Assembly (NCBI RefSeq): GCF_900496995.4
Contig: NW_024470388.1
Span: 164,823-228,822 of the forward strand
Reading direction: 5' to 3'
Length of the DNA: 64,000 nucleotides
From: Aquila chrysaetos chrysaetos
Lineage: Eukaryota; Chordata; Aves; Accipitriformes; Accipitridae
Shown: positions 34,718 through 46,195 of the stretch, piece by piece
How positions within the stretch are numbered: the first letter of the stretch is position 1
Layout of the letters: every line of letters begins with the position of its first letter
Made by a program: the position numbers and the translations under genes
Notes under the pieces: generated by a model
Told to the model about the DNA's origin: nothing
The model's database searches: none
Seen by the model: the letters and a program-made list of their open reading frames with translations, nothing else

Positions 34718-35295
34718 TGTCCTGGTTTCAGCTGGGATAGAGTTAATTGTCTTCCTAGTAGCTGGTACAGTGCTATGTTTTGAGTTAGGTATGAGAAGAA
34801 TGTTGATAACACTGATGTTTTCAGTTGTTGCTAAGTAGTGTTTAGACTAAAGTCAAGGATTTTTCAGCTTCTCATGCCCAGCCAGAGAGAAATCTGGAGG
34901 GGCACAAGAAGTTGGCACAGGACACAGCCAGGGCACCTGACCCAAACTGGCCAACAGGGTATTCCATACCATGTGATGTCCCATCTAGTATAGGAACTGG
35001 GAAGTGGGGGCGGGGAATGGCCGCTTGGGGACTAGCTGGGTGTTGGTCGTCGGGTGGTGAGCAATTGCACTGCGCATCATTTGTACATTCCAATCCTTTT
35101 ATTATTGCTGTTGTCATTTTATTAGTGTTATCATTATCATTATTCGTTTCTTCTTTTCTGTTCTATTAAACCGTTCTTATCTCAACCCACGAGTTTTGCT
35201 TTTCCCGATTTTTCTCCCCCATCCCACTGGGTGGGGGGGGGAGTGAGTGAGCAGCTGTGTGGTGCTTAGTTGCTGGCTGGGGTCAAACCATGACA
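34718..35295 (+). repeat. Solo LTR (578 bp), sense orientation
   Basis: TGTCCTGGTTTCAGCTGGGA ... CAAACCATGACA, of the 'left' subfamily of provirus 1 but in the opposite orientation (sense to UBAP2). The flanks CTGTT and CTTGT are not a clean duplication, so an old or rearranged insertion is possible. Confidence 0.9.
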
Positions 35296-35993
35296 CTTGT
35301 GTCTTAAGGTTGGTACTATTGACAAAGCACAAGCCTGAAGTGTCCTTGATGTATGCTTGTAGCTCCTGTTATATGTACTGACTTAGCCCAAGCTTAAACT
35401 GTTTCAAAAGTGTCCTGCTGACATTGTCACTAGAGGTGTGGGGAATAGTAGTTTTGAGACAAGTCGGTCACAGTTAATACAGGAAGGTCATATGTCCTGT
35501 GCAGCTTTAGTGGTGTACTTCAGTCTTATCTGAGATGCTTTGGCTACTTAAATTTTTTTTTTTCCTTGTGGTATTGATAGCTTAACCAGAGCGTGACCTG
35601 AGATCATATGTCCTTCCATGTATTCTTTGAAGAGAACATCTATAACTTGTTTAGTTCGTACTCTGCAGCTGCTTCCTCACCCTACATATATATGTGTGTG
35701 TGTACCTCGAGCTCACCCGGGCTTCTAGCTGACCCCACGTTCATCTTGGATAGACTGGAAAGCTGTACAAATAATTACAATCTGCAGAGGCTTTGCCTTG
35801 TGATTATTTTTTTTTTTTTTTTTTTTTTTTCCCCCTGGTGGAGGGGAGAGTCATCTGAAGAACTTCCAAGTCACCCAGCCCTGTCTTCCTGGATGAGTCT
35901 GTCTGGATTTCCTCCTTTCCCCCTCGGAGGGGCTGCTGTGAGTTTTAATGAGCTGGCAGAGGTGGTGTCCCACAGGTGGGGTCGTTTACCCGG
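35296..35993. other. Intronic sequence with poly-T
   Basis: Contains a poly-T tract at 35809-35830. No other feature recognised. Confidence 0.55.
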
Positions 35994-36660
35994 TGTGGGA
36001 AATGCCAATATACACACAGAGCAGAGGTATTTTATTCCAGTTCATGTTTGTGCAAAGATGGGGGCTAGGTGGTAATCTGCAAAGCTAGCACCCCTCGTGC
36101 CTAAACAGGCAAGCAATTTATACAGTTCAGTTATACATATTCAATTTCCAAAGTTCTTCCCCAAAACTATTACTGGTGGTTGCTTATCTACCACAGTTTC
36201 TATTGGGTTAAAGTTTCCCTGCTTCGAATTAAAGGTACAGTGTTCTTTTATTTTACAGCGCATGCTCAAAGGGGGGGGGGGGTAAGTCTCTTGGTCCTGA
36301 ATCGAGTCGGTGGTCGTGATCTCCCCCTGCCGCCTTTACCTTTCCTCCAGTTATCAAAGATTTTTGCTGACTTCATGCCTATTAGCAATTATTCAACTTT
36401 TCAGGGCCTCCTGGGGTAGGATGTTCCCTTCTTATCAGTCTTGTAGTTCTCCTTCAGGGGCCCAGTCGTTAGCAAGGCATGCCTTGTGTATACAAAAAGT
36501 ATCTTATTTCACAAGACCTTTGTGGTCGTCTTAAGTAAATCACTCCTTAAGTACATCACTTCTCAAGTACATCTTTTCTTAAGTACATCAGAGGGAGCAA
36601 GCCTTCTCAAGGTGGGGCTTTTGATAGGGAAAGGGTGGATGTGTGTGAGCTGACATAAGC
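35994..36660 (-). repeat. Probable LTR of a third family (right end uncertain)
   Basis: The left end, TGTGGGAAATGCCAATATAC on the + strand, is on the - strand an LTR tail with AATAAA about 40 bases before its CA end. It contains an unusual run of G (36270-36281) and repeats of 'aagtacatc'. The right end is not clear because provirus 2 starts at 36665. No target duplication was found. Confidence 0.55.
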
Positions 36661-36664
36661 AGTA

Positions 36665-37097
36665 TGCAGGAACAACCACAAAACCATGGATGAAATGCAA
36701 AGACTAAATTTATTTTTGTTACCTCGCAAACCAGGGGATCCCCAAAGCAGCACCCGGGCAGAGGCACACAAGCGGGAACGCAGGCACCGAGGAGCTCGGT
36801 CCTTGCTAGAGGATCGCTGAACCTGCTGTTTGTGCCTGTTTTTCAGAGATTTGTGCAGGCGTAGTTTACCATTGTGCTTTGATCTTTCCCGCAGCAGGGC
36901 AGGAATCTCAAGCGTGTTTGATAGGGTGCCTCTAAGTCTATCACAGGCCTACGTTATCTGAACGCAGATATTCTACTTGTCCAACACACAAGGACAGACA
37001 ACAATTAGAATGATATATGTATTTTTCTACACCCCAGCTGTAAGCCACTTGAGTGTGTTTACAATCCTCCTCGCCATTCTTCCGTTATTTTCCCACA
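36665..37097 (-). repeat. Provirus 2 3' LTR (433 bp)
   Basis: TGCAGGAACAACC ... TTTTCCCACA on the + strand. It is 433 bases long, exactly as its partner at 40882, and 428 positions agree. AATAAA lies near the - strand 3' end. Confidence 0.92.
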
Positions 37098-37259
37098 TTC
37101 CACCCCCTCGCTCAAGAGACCACTTCTACTGGGGCTGGCAAAGCTGGAGGTGTTTATCTGGTCTTGTGGGGTGTAGTGCAGAGTAATTTAGAGGCATGCA
37201 ATAAACATATAGAAAAAGGAATAAACTTATCTCTACAATAATGCTTTGAATCAGGTGTC

Positions 37260-37500
37260 CCATTCATCCTGTCAGGGAATTAAACTACTCAGCCAGCCAG
37301 GCATCAGCAGTAGATTGTTTCATTTGATGCATTAAGTCCTGGAGATATTGAATGTCGTCCTCTACGCTGGCTGATTCATCAGTTATGTTGAAGCAACACA
37401 TGCCTTCGAAATCGAAGCAGCGTTTATGGTGTCGAAGGAGGAAATAGTCCACTGCCAATTGATTTTGTAATGTTTGTTGGCGTACAGCTGTTACCTACTC
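37260..37500 (-). pseudogene. Provirus 2 env transmembrane-subunit remnant
   Basis: On the - strand one frame reads LQNQLAVDYFLLRHH followed by a C-x6-C-C motif, the disulphide motif of gamma- and alpharetroviral transmembrane subunits, with the preceding stretch in the position of the immunosuppressive-like region. The frame is short and not continuous with the surface part. No function is possible as it stands. Confidence 0.72.
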
Positions 37501-37807
37501 AGAAAAAATAGCAATGAGAAACACTAATATCAGAAGCACTTAGCACAGTATAATTCTGTAATATAGCTACTGGGGTTGGCATGCCAATGAAGCATGTTGT
37601 CAAAAGATCTGCAGCTGTTAATCTTCCCTTGATACAAAAGGCAGATGATTTAGTTACAGTAGAGACTGACCAAATCCAAGTACTTACATGTTGATCTTGC
37701 AGAAATGTATCCAGGGCACGTGCTTGTAGTACAAGACTACAAAGCATGACGAGCCAACCTGTGATAAGGGAGGAAAACAGGAATGTCATCTCCTTCCAGT
37801 AATACAT
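37499..37807 (-). pseudogene. Provirus 2 env surface-subunit remnant
   Basis: A 102-codon frame with a hydrophobic stretch near its start (ITGWLVMLCSLVLQ) and the block AADLLTTCFIGMPTPVAI, which resembles env of avian ERVs. It lies between pol and the transmembrane remnant, as env should. It is only a fraction of a normal surface subunit. Confidence 0.6.
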
Positions 37808-38199
37808 ACACTGTTGCTCCAGCTCCTTCAGCTAATATCACTCTGGGTTTGATAACCTGATGTGGGGTATTTGCCCACATAGATTGGAGAGCTATGGCTT
37901 GTGCTTTTTCAGATTGAACTTCAATTTGATGTTGGGTTCATGACACCAATAACACTGTTCCAATGCTATCTCCTCTAGATAAGATGCAGGTATTCATCAA
38001 AGTTACCTGAAATACAAGAACTCAAGAATCTGATATCAATAGAGGATGTAAAATAAGAGCAGAAGTTGGGGTACAGAACCATATGGCATTCTCAGGGGTT
38101 ATTATATGAATCTTCATGTCTAGGCTAATAGGTCACGGTCCCACCATGCAATCTGTTGGTGTAAACAATTCCATTTCCCCTGTAGCTAATATTTTGAGA

Positions 38200-38663
38200 G
38201 AGAATGAGTTGTTCTAATGCTTCAGTTGTGCTATGTTGCTTAGCATATTTGGTGGGTTTAGCAAAAACCAGTCATGCTGCTGTATCTACAGCAGTGAATA
38301 CGTATCGCCACCCCCTCGACAGGGGCAGGGGGCCCATGTAATCAACCTGTCAACTAGTCAAGGCCCACTGACCCCCTTTTATCTTTCTCTATGGCCTATA
38401 TAATGCCCTTAAATGTAACTGCGTACAAATAGTACAATTATGTGCACGTGCTTTACAAATATGTAATGGCTATCAAAAAGAAAGCATTAGGAAGATCTAT
38501 CACCACCTTCCAGAGTTGTAAACTTTTGCTGATTTTTTTTTTTCTACCATGTCTGGTACCGTAACTGCAAGTAGGGGGGTGACTTTGTTCAATTCTCTAT
38601 AATCTAGTCATTCTCCAAGTGCCATCTGGTTTTCAAACAGGCCAAATAGGATTCAGCAATTTT
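38200..38663 (-). pseudogene. Provirus 2 pol remnants: RT N-terminus and integrase
   Basis: Going 5' to 3' on the - strand: an RT start (NPIWPV then, after a stop, DYRELNKVTPLLAV, about 38550-38660), then an integrase zinc-finger piece (HNCTIC, near 38435) and a core piece (QVDYMGPLPLSRGWRYVF, near 38290-38350). Most of RT, RNase H and part of integrase are deleted, and stops interrupt what is left. Confidence 0.75.
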
Positions 38664-38813
38664 GGGGGACCTGCCAAACCTTCATTTCTGCTGTTTTGGT
38701 ATTTGCCAGGTAGTGCATTGCCTTGAGGTGGCAGGCAGGGGTGGAGGGTGGGCGTGGAATTGGTGGTGGGGCTGGGGCGGTTGGCTTTTTTGGATAGATG
38801 CTAACTTTTGCCA

Positions 38814-39360
38814 TCAGCGAAACGTTTCTGATGATGTGATTCCATCTATTTCTGATTGTGGGATGCCAGTTTGTACAAGGTTATTCCGCATTTGTTTCCT
38901 CGTCACCTGTGTTGTAACTCCTTTTGGTTTTGCTGGCCTTCCTTTATTTACCACCCGAATAGATGGTCCTGAAATTACAGCCCCAATTTCCCTCAAGGTA
39001 TCTGCTAGGGTGCCTATATTACCCATAGCATTTGTCGCTGCTGGTATAATCGAGGGTTTTAATGAGGCAGGCACTCCTCTCAAAAACTGCATTTTGATAC
39101 TTGTTACTGCTACCCTGTCCGGATTGGATCCTGTAACCAATGCATGAGCCATCCCCATCTGCTGCACCAAATTAATACCTTCTTCCATTGTACACCACTT
39201 CCTGAGGGATGACACTAATTTGGCAGGTTCTGCATATGCTGTTAAAACTGCTGCACGCAACCATTGATGTAGTGTAGGTGCAATAATATCTTGCCCATCA
39301 GGACCTCTGATATTTTGTAACTGAGCATATCCTTGTTGTATCTGATTATCCTTGGCTATA
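38814..39360 (-). pseudogene. Provirus 2 gag, capsid/C-terminal part
   Basis: A 148-codon open frame (38814-39260) has capsid-like content: EEGINLVQQMGMAHALVTG and MQFLRGVPASLKPSII, then a basic tail (RPAKPKGVTTQVTRKQ). No zinc knuckle is seen. Coding remains continue to the inserted LTR at 39366. Confidence 0.65.
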
Positions 39361-39365
39361 GGGCT

Positions 39366-39998
39366 TGTTACCGAAATCCGGAATAAAACTCCTTAACACC
39401 AATGTGAAGTTAAAAAGCAGGCACTTCATTTATTGCAGCGCTGGGGACATGGGGGATCGCTCCTCCAAAGGCGTGTCCAACTTAGTATCAAAATCCATCA
39501 GTTTTTATAGACTTTTTCTGTCAGGTCATTGTTACATAAGTTCTTTACATAAAAATGCATACTATGCTTGCTCTTAAATTTAACCTTTATAATGATTGGT
39601 CCTTTGATTCTATAACCTTATCAATATTCTTATTTAAAAACAATCATTGGTCAATTTCACTTAGCTCTACTGATTGGAATCTTCGATACTCAAATTGAGA
39701 TGGGAAGGGTAAGGGGTTTCCAAGCAGCATAACTGGTGTCCATGACAGTTTCCTTAGTTTCTTGAAACAAAACATAGAAAAACCAGTAACTTCCTGGTGA
39801 GGTTTCCATGGTTAGCTATTTCAAACTTCAACAATATTAAGGTTCCTATAGTCACACATAACACAGTTCCTAAAGTTTCTATGGCTACATTTCAAACTTA
39901 ACAATCCTATACATTATGCTTCACAATTTTACTTCTTAATCAAACCTAACTCTTCTATGTGATTAAATTTTGATTTCTTTATCAGAATATTTGCAACA
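39366..39998 (-). repeat. Solo LTR (633 bp) nested in provirus 2 gag
   Basis: TGTTACCGAAATCCGGAAT ... ATATTTGCAACA, flanked by GGCT on both sides (39362-39365, 39999-40002). On the - strand it shows AATAAA in GCAATAAATGAAG before a short U5. It is a different LTR family from all the others here. It inserted after provirus 2, whose gag resumes on both sides. Confidence 0.8.
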
Positions 39999-40881
39999 GG
40001 CTTAATAAATTTTTTTCACCTATTAATAAATGGATGGATGCAGCTCCACTATCCCAAGCTTGCAAAAATCCATGCCAGTATGCCTTCCCCACTCTTTTTC
40101 TGATAGATCTCTAAGAATTCCCTTAACTCTTTTTGGAGCGTAAGTACGTGTGATCTGCACTCCCCTCTGCTTGTTTCTGCTGTCCCATCATTTGTATGAG
40201 GGGTTGTGCTTCTACCACCTCCCTGCCTTTTAAGTCCGGATCAAATTCAAACTCAATCTCGGAGTCCGAGGACTCACTCTGAATATTTCCATCCCGTTCC
40301 TTGGGATCCTATGACCATTTTGTGGTGAGAGCACGAACTTGGGAAATCGAAACCTTACTTTTTTCATATTTGTCCCTTTGTTTATTAGCAATACACACTA
40401 CCAACCACTCTACATTATCTTGCAGCCCATAGAACCACTCTGCTTGAATAGTAATTACTTCTTGCATGATCATCTTTGCATCTTGTAAAGTCCCGACTTC
40501 CTTTTCCAATTCTCTCATCTTACTCTGTAATGCAACAACTTCACGGTGAATAGCTCTAAGAAAGACCAGTAGTTAACAACTATCCCAATCTCCCTGCTAA
40601 TTTGCGAGAAGAATCTGATGCTGCTTTCCATGGCAACCCGTGCATAGCTGTTTCAATTGTCTGGGGGGTAACCACTGCCCTGTCATCTATTTTAGGCCAT
40701 GCTTCTGGCAGAGCCAGTTTAGCCAGGAAAGTGGCCACGGGGGTCCAGTCCTCAGTACTGGGCCATCCCGGAATATGGGGAGTCACCATCGTGGCCTCCC
40801 CAGTCCCCAACTTCTTTTTCAGTCATGGCTGTTCCTTGACCCTGTTGACTATGCCAAATGCATGAGCCAGCACAGGCAGGA
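39999..40881 (-). pseudogene. Provirus 2 gag, N-terminal part
   Basis: Two open pieces on the - strand: 40580-40810 (contains IPGWPSTEDWTPVATFLAKL) and 40309-40518 (MRELEKEVGTLQDAKMIMQE..., heptad-like, possibly coiled coil). No clean start codon region or primer site lies between this and the 5' LTR, so a deletion probably removed the leader. Confidence 0.55.
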
Positions 40882-41314
40882 TGCAGGAACAACCACAAAA
40901 CCACAGATGAAATGCAAAGACTAAATTTATTTTTGTTACCTCGCAAACCAGGGGATCCCCAAAGCAGCACCCGGGCAGAGGCACACAAGCGGGAACGCAG
41001 GCACCGAGGAGCTCGGTCCTTGCTAGAGGATCGCTGAACCTGCTGTTTGTGCCTGTTTTTCAGAGATTTGTGCAGGCGTAGTTTACCATTGTGCTTTGAT
41101 CTTTCCCGCAGCAGGGCAGGAATCTCAAGCGTGTTTGATAGGGTGCCTCTAAGTCTATCACAGGCCTACGTTATCTGAACGCAGATATTCTACTTGTCCA
41201 ACACACAAGGACAGACAACAATTAGAATGATATATGTATTTTTCTACACCCCAGCTGCAAGCCACTTGAGTGTGTTTACAGTCCTCCTCACCATTCTTCC
41301 GTTATTTTCCCACA
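40882..41314 (-). repeat. Provirus 2 5' LTR (433 bp)
   Basis: The same 433-base LTR as at 36665, with five transitions between them. It is followed on the right by 'atgtgtaagt', not matching the left flank of the provirus. Confidence 0.92.
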
Positions 41315-44109
41315 ATGTGTAAGTGTATTATTCCTGTGAAAATGAAATTCAAAGATGACCAGCAAAAGCATTGAATATTTAGTTGTGTGTACAAAGTCAT
41401 TAAAGATTGCTTTTGGTGGCTAAATTTCTTTAGGGTAGTTTGAGTCTCTAGTTTAATGCCTGAAACTGAATGTAGACAGATACTTCTGTGGCTGGGGGAA
41501 AGGACTGTGTTCTAGATTACCATAAGCTGTGTTAGTCAGGCTGTCCTAATGTTGGTTGATTATAGCCTCCTCTTGTTTGGATAGAAGCACCTCCAAATTT
41601 TTTTAAGTGTATTCTTCACTGCAAGTTACTGAATGCTAACAGGTATTCAAGAGGCTGGGCATTAAGGAGTGTTCCTCAGTAAAGGTGATATGAGTCTCTA
41701 TTTTCCCACTGGTGATCAAAAGATATATTCAAGGTCAATCTGCTGGCAGAGTCCCTTCCTGGGAGTTTTTTATTTTTTAAAATGCCTACAAGGCATTTTT
41801 AATGTTTTTGTTGTTGTGTGCAGAGGGCCTCACCAGGATCAAGTCTTGCTATACTGGATCCCAGGAAAATAAAATGTGAAACCTCACATTTTACCTATGC
41901 TGCATGGCTGCTGAAATGCAAGTTCCCCCTTTCCTCATGAACTTGATCCCTATCCCTCGCATCAGATTCAGCAGTTGTATAGCCACATAGTTTTCCACTG
42001 GATAAGCTTATTCAACTGACTCACTGTTTTGTTTTAGAGGGTTTAGTTTGCTCTTGGGTCAGCTCACTGAACTGACTCTCTCTGCAGCTGCATGATCATT
42101 AGTCTGATTGAAGGGAAGTAGCAATATTATGTGGTTAAGGGGTACGGGAGCAGGAATGCCATTTCTGGTGACAGCTTGCAGTTGTGTGGTATTAAATATG
42201 AGCTGAAACTTGATTTTAATGGAATAAACTGTTTGGGTTCTACCTGCACTACAGATTGAACTTTGAATGAATATATAACCAGGTCCCAAACGGGAACTAA
42301 AACTTGTGATTTTTTTTTTGTCCCAAACTGCTCAGCCATCCTTCACTTGTGTGTGACTTCAGGAAGGCTGTGTTACTTCTGGCTGCAGAGGGTAATGATT
42401 TTCAACCCTGAAAAACCTGCTAGTTCACTTTTTTTTTTCTTAGCTGCAATAAAGCTTTCCTTTTGTGAAGTATTAGTTAATGTTTTTTACAAGCCTCCTA
42501 GTTAATGCAGTATATAATTCAGTCTGAGTATTTGTTGCAGGGTGTGACTAGGCTGTAGTTCTGCTAGCTGCTGCTTTGTTGGAAGTTGTTGACATTGTAG
42601 TGCCCTTTCACTGAATGCTACTCAGGAAACCTTAGGAGGGAAAACACTGAGGCCTTTACCTCTTCTGTTTTTCTTTGTTGATTGTTCCATTTTTTTGGGG
42701 GACAAGCCCAGAGAAACAGGTATGAAGAGATTTGCAGTACTGATGGTTCTTCACCACTGAATGTAGCAGTGATGGAATAAACAGAGAGTATACTGTGTAT
42801 TGACTTGGCTAGTATTTTCCTTTATCTCCTTAGGCTAGAAAATAAGAGGACTCGGAAATGGAGGTGTTCCTTTCCTCCCATAGCAAGAGTGTGTGCATGG
42901 CTGTGCAAGCACCAGACACCACCTCTGAGCCACTGTGGTACTCTATATGCTTCCTGACCTGAGATACTGAGTCATTTGACAGTTCAGGACAGCATATGGT
43001 GTGGTCAGTGATGGGAATGCATTATCTCTTTTACTTTGGTAGCTTTTAGAGAGGGTTTACATAAGAAAAGCCTTTTCTATGACAGAGGACAAGAAATGAG
43101 GTCCTTCCATCAAAGATGATGGGAACATGTATTTAATTTTTCCTTCAGGCCTTAGAATATCAGGACAGGCCAGAGCTTTTCTTAAAATATTCCTCAGCAG
43201 AGAAACATACTTCAAAAGTGAACTTGCTGTTGTCCCTTCCTCATAGGATCCCCTGATCGCTGCTTCTCAAAGAGAATTCCTATTTTCTATATATTATATT
43301 TCTATGTGGACCAGTGCAGCTTTTTTTTTTTTTTTTTTTTTGTCTAGTTCATGGCAACAACTGTGGTCTGGTCTATGTTATGGTCTAGTAAGATCTTCTA
43401 GTTCTGATATTTGAGTGGTGCTTAGATAGAAAATAACATGTAGTTAGTCTAATTGGGTCTTTGTTACTTAAAGTTTCATTACTGTCAATGGTAAGTGCTG
43501 GTAACTGGTGCATCTTGCAGGTCCTTGCAAACATGGGGCTTATAATTAGGACAGGGAGCAGGACTTCATTCTTTTTGCATGTGGAAGTCCAGCCAGTTGC
43601 TATCTAAAATGGTGTTCTTGCAGAAAGGCAGCCAAAGATGAAAATAGTGACTTTGTAGATATTGATGTCTGAAACATAAGGTCAAGTCATCTGAATCTTC
43701 CAAGACATTCACTGCCTTTTGATTGTCCAGAATCACTCAGGAGTGTTGTCTTCTGACAGCAGCAGAGCTGGGTGGATTTTGCTAACCAGGTTTTTAGCAG
43801 TCTGAAGATTGCCTTGGTTGTGTGAAAGATAAAGCCCTAGGTGGAAGTTGGTTAGGCTTCTCTGATTTTAGTGCGATTGTCTCTTTTTTTTTTTTTTTTT
43901 TTTTTTTTAATACCAGTAAAAGTTGAATGTGGGGGAAATTTAGATTCTTCCTTCAGAAATTTCTGTATGAATAATGGCACTTGTTGCCTCTGAAGTTTGA
44001 ATATTTATAAAGAAATGATGAAGGCAAGTCTGCTGTGAGACAAGGGGAGTCAAAAGAATCTCAGTAGACATAATAAAGGGAGATGAAAGATGATGCTTAG
44101 TGCTTACAT
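41315..44109. other. UBAP2 copy B intron 1, fourth part
   Basis: T-rich intron with poly-T tracts at 43320-43341 and 43885-43908. No exon or named repeat recognised. Confidence 0.55.
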
Positions 44110-44611
44110 TGTTGAAATTAGCTGAGGTAGAGACAGTCCTTGATAAGAAGAGCTGGTCCCAAGAACCAGCCAATGAGGTAGAGACAGTTCCTGATAAGAA
44201 GCAGGAGGTGGCCCCAAGAGCCAGCTAAGACTGGTCTTGCGGCTTGGGTGAATACCAAGAAACCACTGAGCCTGCACAAGAAAAGAGGTTACTAGCGGTG
44301 ATGAAGAGGAGTCATCTATCTTCATCTCTGCGACCACCAGACGACCACCATAAAGAGGCACTGCGCAAGCACAGTTGAGAGGAGACTATGGAAATGACCT
44401 CTCAGAGCTAATTTTAATATGAAGCGGGGATAGGTCATGTATATGTATAGGCGTATTGTGAATATGTAACACTCAGCAGTTCGCTTCAAGTTTATACAGT
44501 CGAGTCGGGCGCGCACGACTTTGGTGGGACTACCCCCCGTGCTGCCCAGCGCTGAACGAACATACCTACTTTACAATCTCACTGATTGTGGAGTCTGTTT
44601 TCCACACGTCA
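44110..44611 (+). repeat. LTR-like element, probable solo LTR of a fourth family
   Basis: The right part (cgggcgcgcacgactttggt, then gctgcccagcgctgaacgaa, ending gtctgttttccacacgtca) looks like the R-U5 end of an avian class II type LTR, with AACGAA where AATAAA would be expected. The left part has an imperfect tandem duplication of about 50 bases (44124-44230). The left boundary (TGTTGAAATTAGC) is a guess and no target duplication was found. Confidence 0.55.
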
Positions 44612-44928
44612 GCTGGACGTTTATTGGGTGTAGTTGGCAGATTTTGATTAAAGCTAAGATAATCACCAGTATATACTAAAATGTAAACCGTGTCTATTAG
44701 GCAGAGACACTGGGATAATAGCAAAGATAGCTATTGTGAGATTAGAAGATTTTTTAAAAATAATGTTAATGATATTACTTAACTTTCATGATTGAAACTT
44801 GCTCTACTAGTGGAAAACATGCACTGTTCAGTCCCCCTTCCACATCATGCTTTTGAGAGGTGCTCTGGATATGTGACCAGCCTTTGCCTAACTCCAGTCT
44901 TTTGGAGATGAGCACTTCTTTCTCTTCC

Positions 44929-45505
44929 TGTCGTGGTTTAACCCCAGCCAGCAACTAAGCACCACGCAGCCGCTCACTCACTCCCCCCCACCCAGTGGGA
45001 TGGGGGAGAAAATCGGGAAAAGAAGCAAAACCCGCGGGTTGAGATAAGAACGGTTTAATAGAACAGAAAAGAAGAAACTATAACACTAATAAAATGACAA
45101 CAGTAATAATGAAAGGATTGGAATGTACAAATGATGCGCAGTGCAATTGCTCACCACCTGCTGACTGACACCCAGCTAGTCCTCCCTAGTCCTCCCGAGC
45201 GGCGATTCCCTGCCCCCACTTCCCAGTTCCTATACTAGATGGGACGTCACATGGTATGGAATACCCCGTTGGCCACTTTGGGTCAGCTGCCCTGGCTGTG
45301 TCCTGTGCCAACTTCTTGTGCCCCTCCAGCCTTCTTGCTGGCTGGGCATGAGAAGCTGAAAAATCCTTGACTTTAGTCTAAATACTACTTAGCAACAACT
45401 GCAAACATCAGTGTTATCAACATTCTTCTCATACTGAACTCAAAACATAGCACCGTACCAGCTACTAGGAAGACAGTTAACTCTATCCCAGCTGAAACCA
45501 GGACA
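44929..45505 (-). repeat. Solo LTR (577 bp) with target duplication CTTCC
   Basis: TGTCGTGGTTTAACCCCAGC ... GAAACCAGGACA with CTTCC directly on both sides (44924-44928 and 45506-45510). 'Left' subfamily of provirus 1. A clean, fairly young solo LTR. Confidence 0.95.
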
Positions 45506-45631
45506 CTTCCAAAACAATGCTGTCTTGTCTTTTATTTGTAAGACCTATTTGTATATTTCTTTGTCTTCCTTTGTATAACATTTGCTTAGAAATATTAATC
45601 CTTGAAATGAACTTTTTTTTTTTTATTGCTG

Positions 45632-46195
45632 TGTTGTGGTTTAACCCCAGCCAGCAACTAAGCACCATGCAGCTACTCACTCACTTCCCCCCCCCCCCCC
45701 CCCAGTGGGATGGGGGAGAGAAAAGAAGTAAAACTTGTGGGTTGAGATAAGAATGGTTTAATAGAAAAGAAGAAACTAATAATGATAACACTAATAAAAT
45801 GACAATAGTAACAATAAAAGGATTGGAATATACAAATGATGCACAATGCAGTTGCTCACCACCTGCTGACCGATGCCCAGTTAGTCCCTGAGCAGCGATT
45901 CCCCCACTCCCCCCAGTTTATATACTGGACATGATGTCACATGGTATGGAATACCCCGTTAGCCAGTTTGGGTCAGGTGCCCTGGCTGTGTCCTGTGCCA
46001 ACTTCTTGTGCCCCTCCAGCCTTCTTGCTGGCTGGGCATGAGAAGCTGAAAAATCCTTGACTTGAGACTAAACATTATATGGCAACAACTGAAAACATCA
46101 GTGTTATCAACATTCTTCTCATACTGAATCCAAGACATAACACTGTACCAGGTATTAGGAAGACAATTAACTCTATCCCAGCTGAAACCAGGACA
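45632..46195 (-). repeat. Solo LTR (564 bp) with target duplication TGCTG
   Basis: TGTTGTGGTTTAACCCCAGC ... GAAACCAGGACA with TGCTG on both sides (45627-45631 and 46196-46200). Closer to the 'right' subfamily ('atccaagacataacactg', 'tttatatactgg'). It contains a run of about 17 C at 45687-45703. Only 126 bases separate it from the previous solo LTR. Confidence 0.95.

Larger units (their letters stand above)
36665..41314 (-). mobile_element. Provirus 2: env-bearing ERV, decayed inside, near-identical LTRs
   Basis: Two direct 433-base LTRs flank gag, pol and env remains on the - strand, with a foreign solo LTR inserted in gag. Pol is reduced to an RT N-terminal piece and an integrase zinc-finger/core piece. 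Env keeps parts of surface and transmembrane subunits. The coding parts carry many stops. The LTRs differ at 5 of 433 positions, all transitions. No target duplication (cagta / atgtg) is seen and no primer site follows the 5' LTR. It is unrelated in sequence to provirus 1. Confidence 0.87.

Noticed and set aside
38662-39147. 161-codon + strand frame across provirus 2 gag
   Set aside because: It is the antisense shadow of the gag remnant, which has capsid-like content on the - strand.
36665-41314. Provirus 2 LTR repeats as a segmental duplication rather than LTRs
   Set aside because: They have TG/CA ends, AATAAA near the 3' end, equal length, and gag-pol-env remains in the right order between them.
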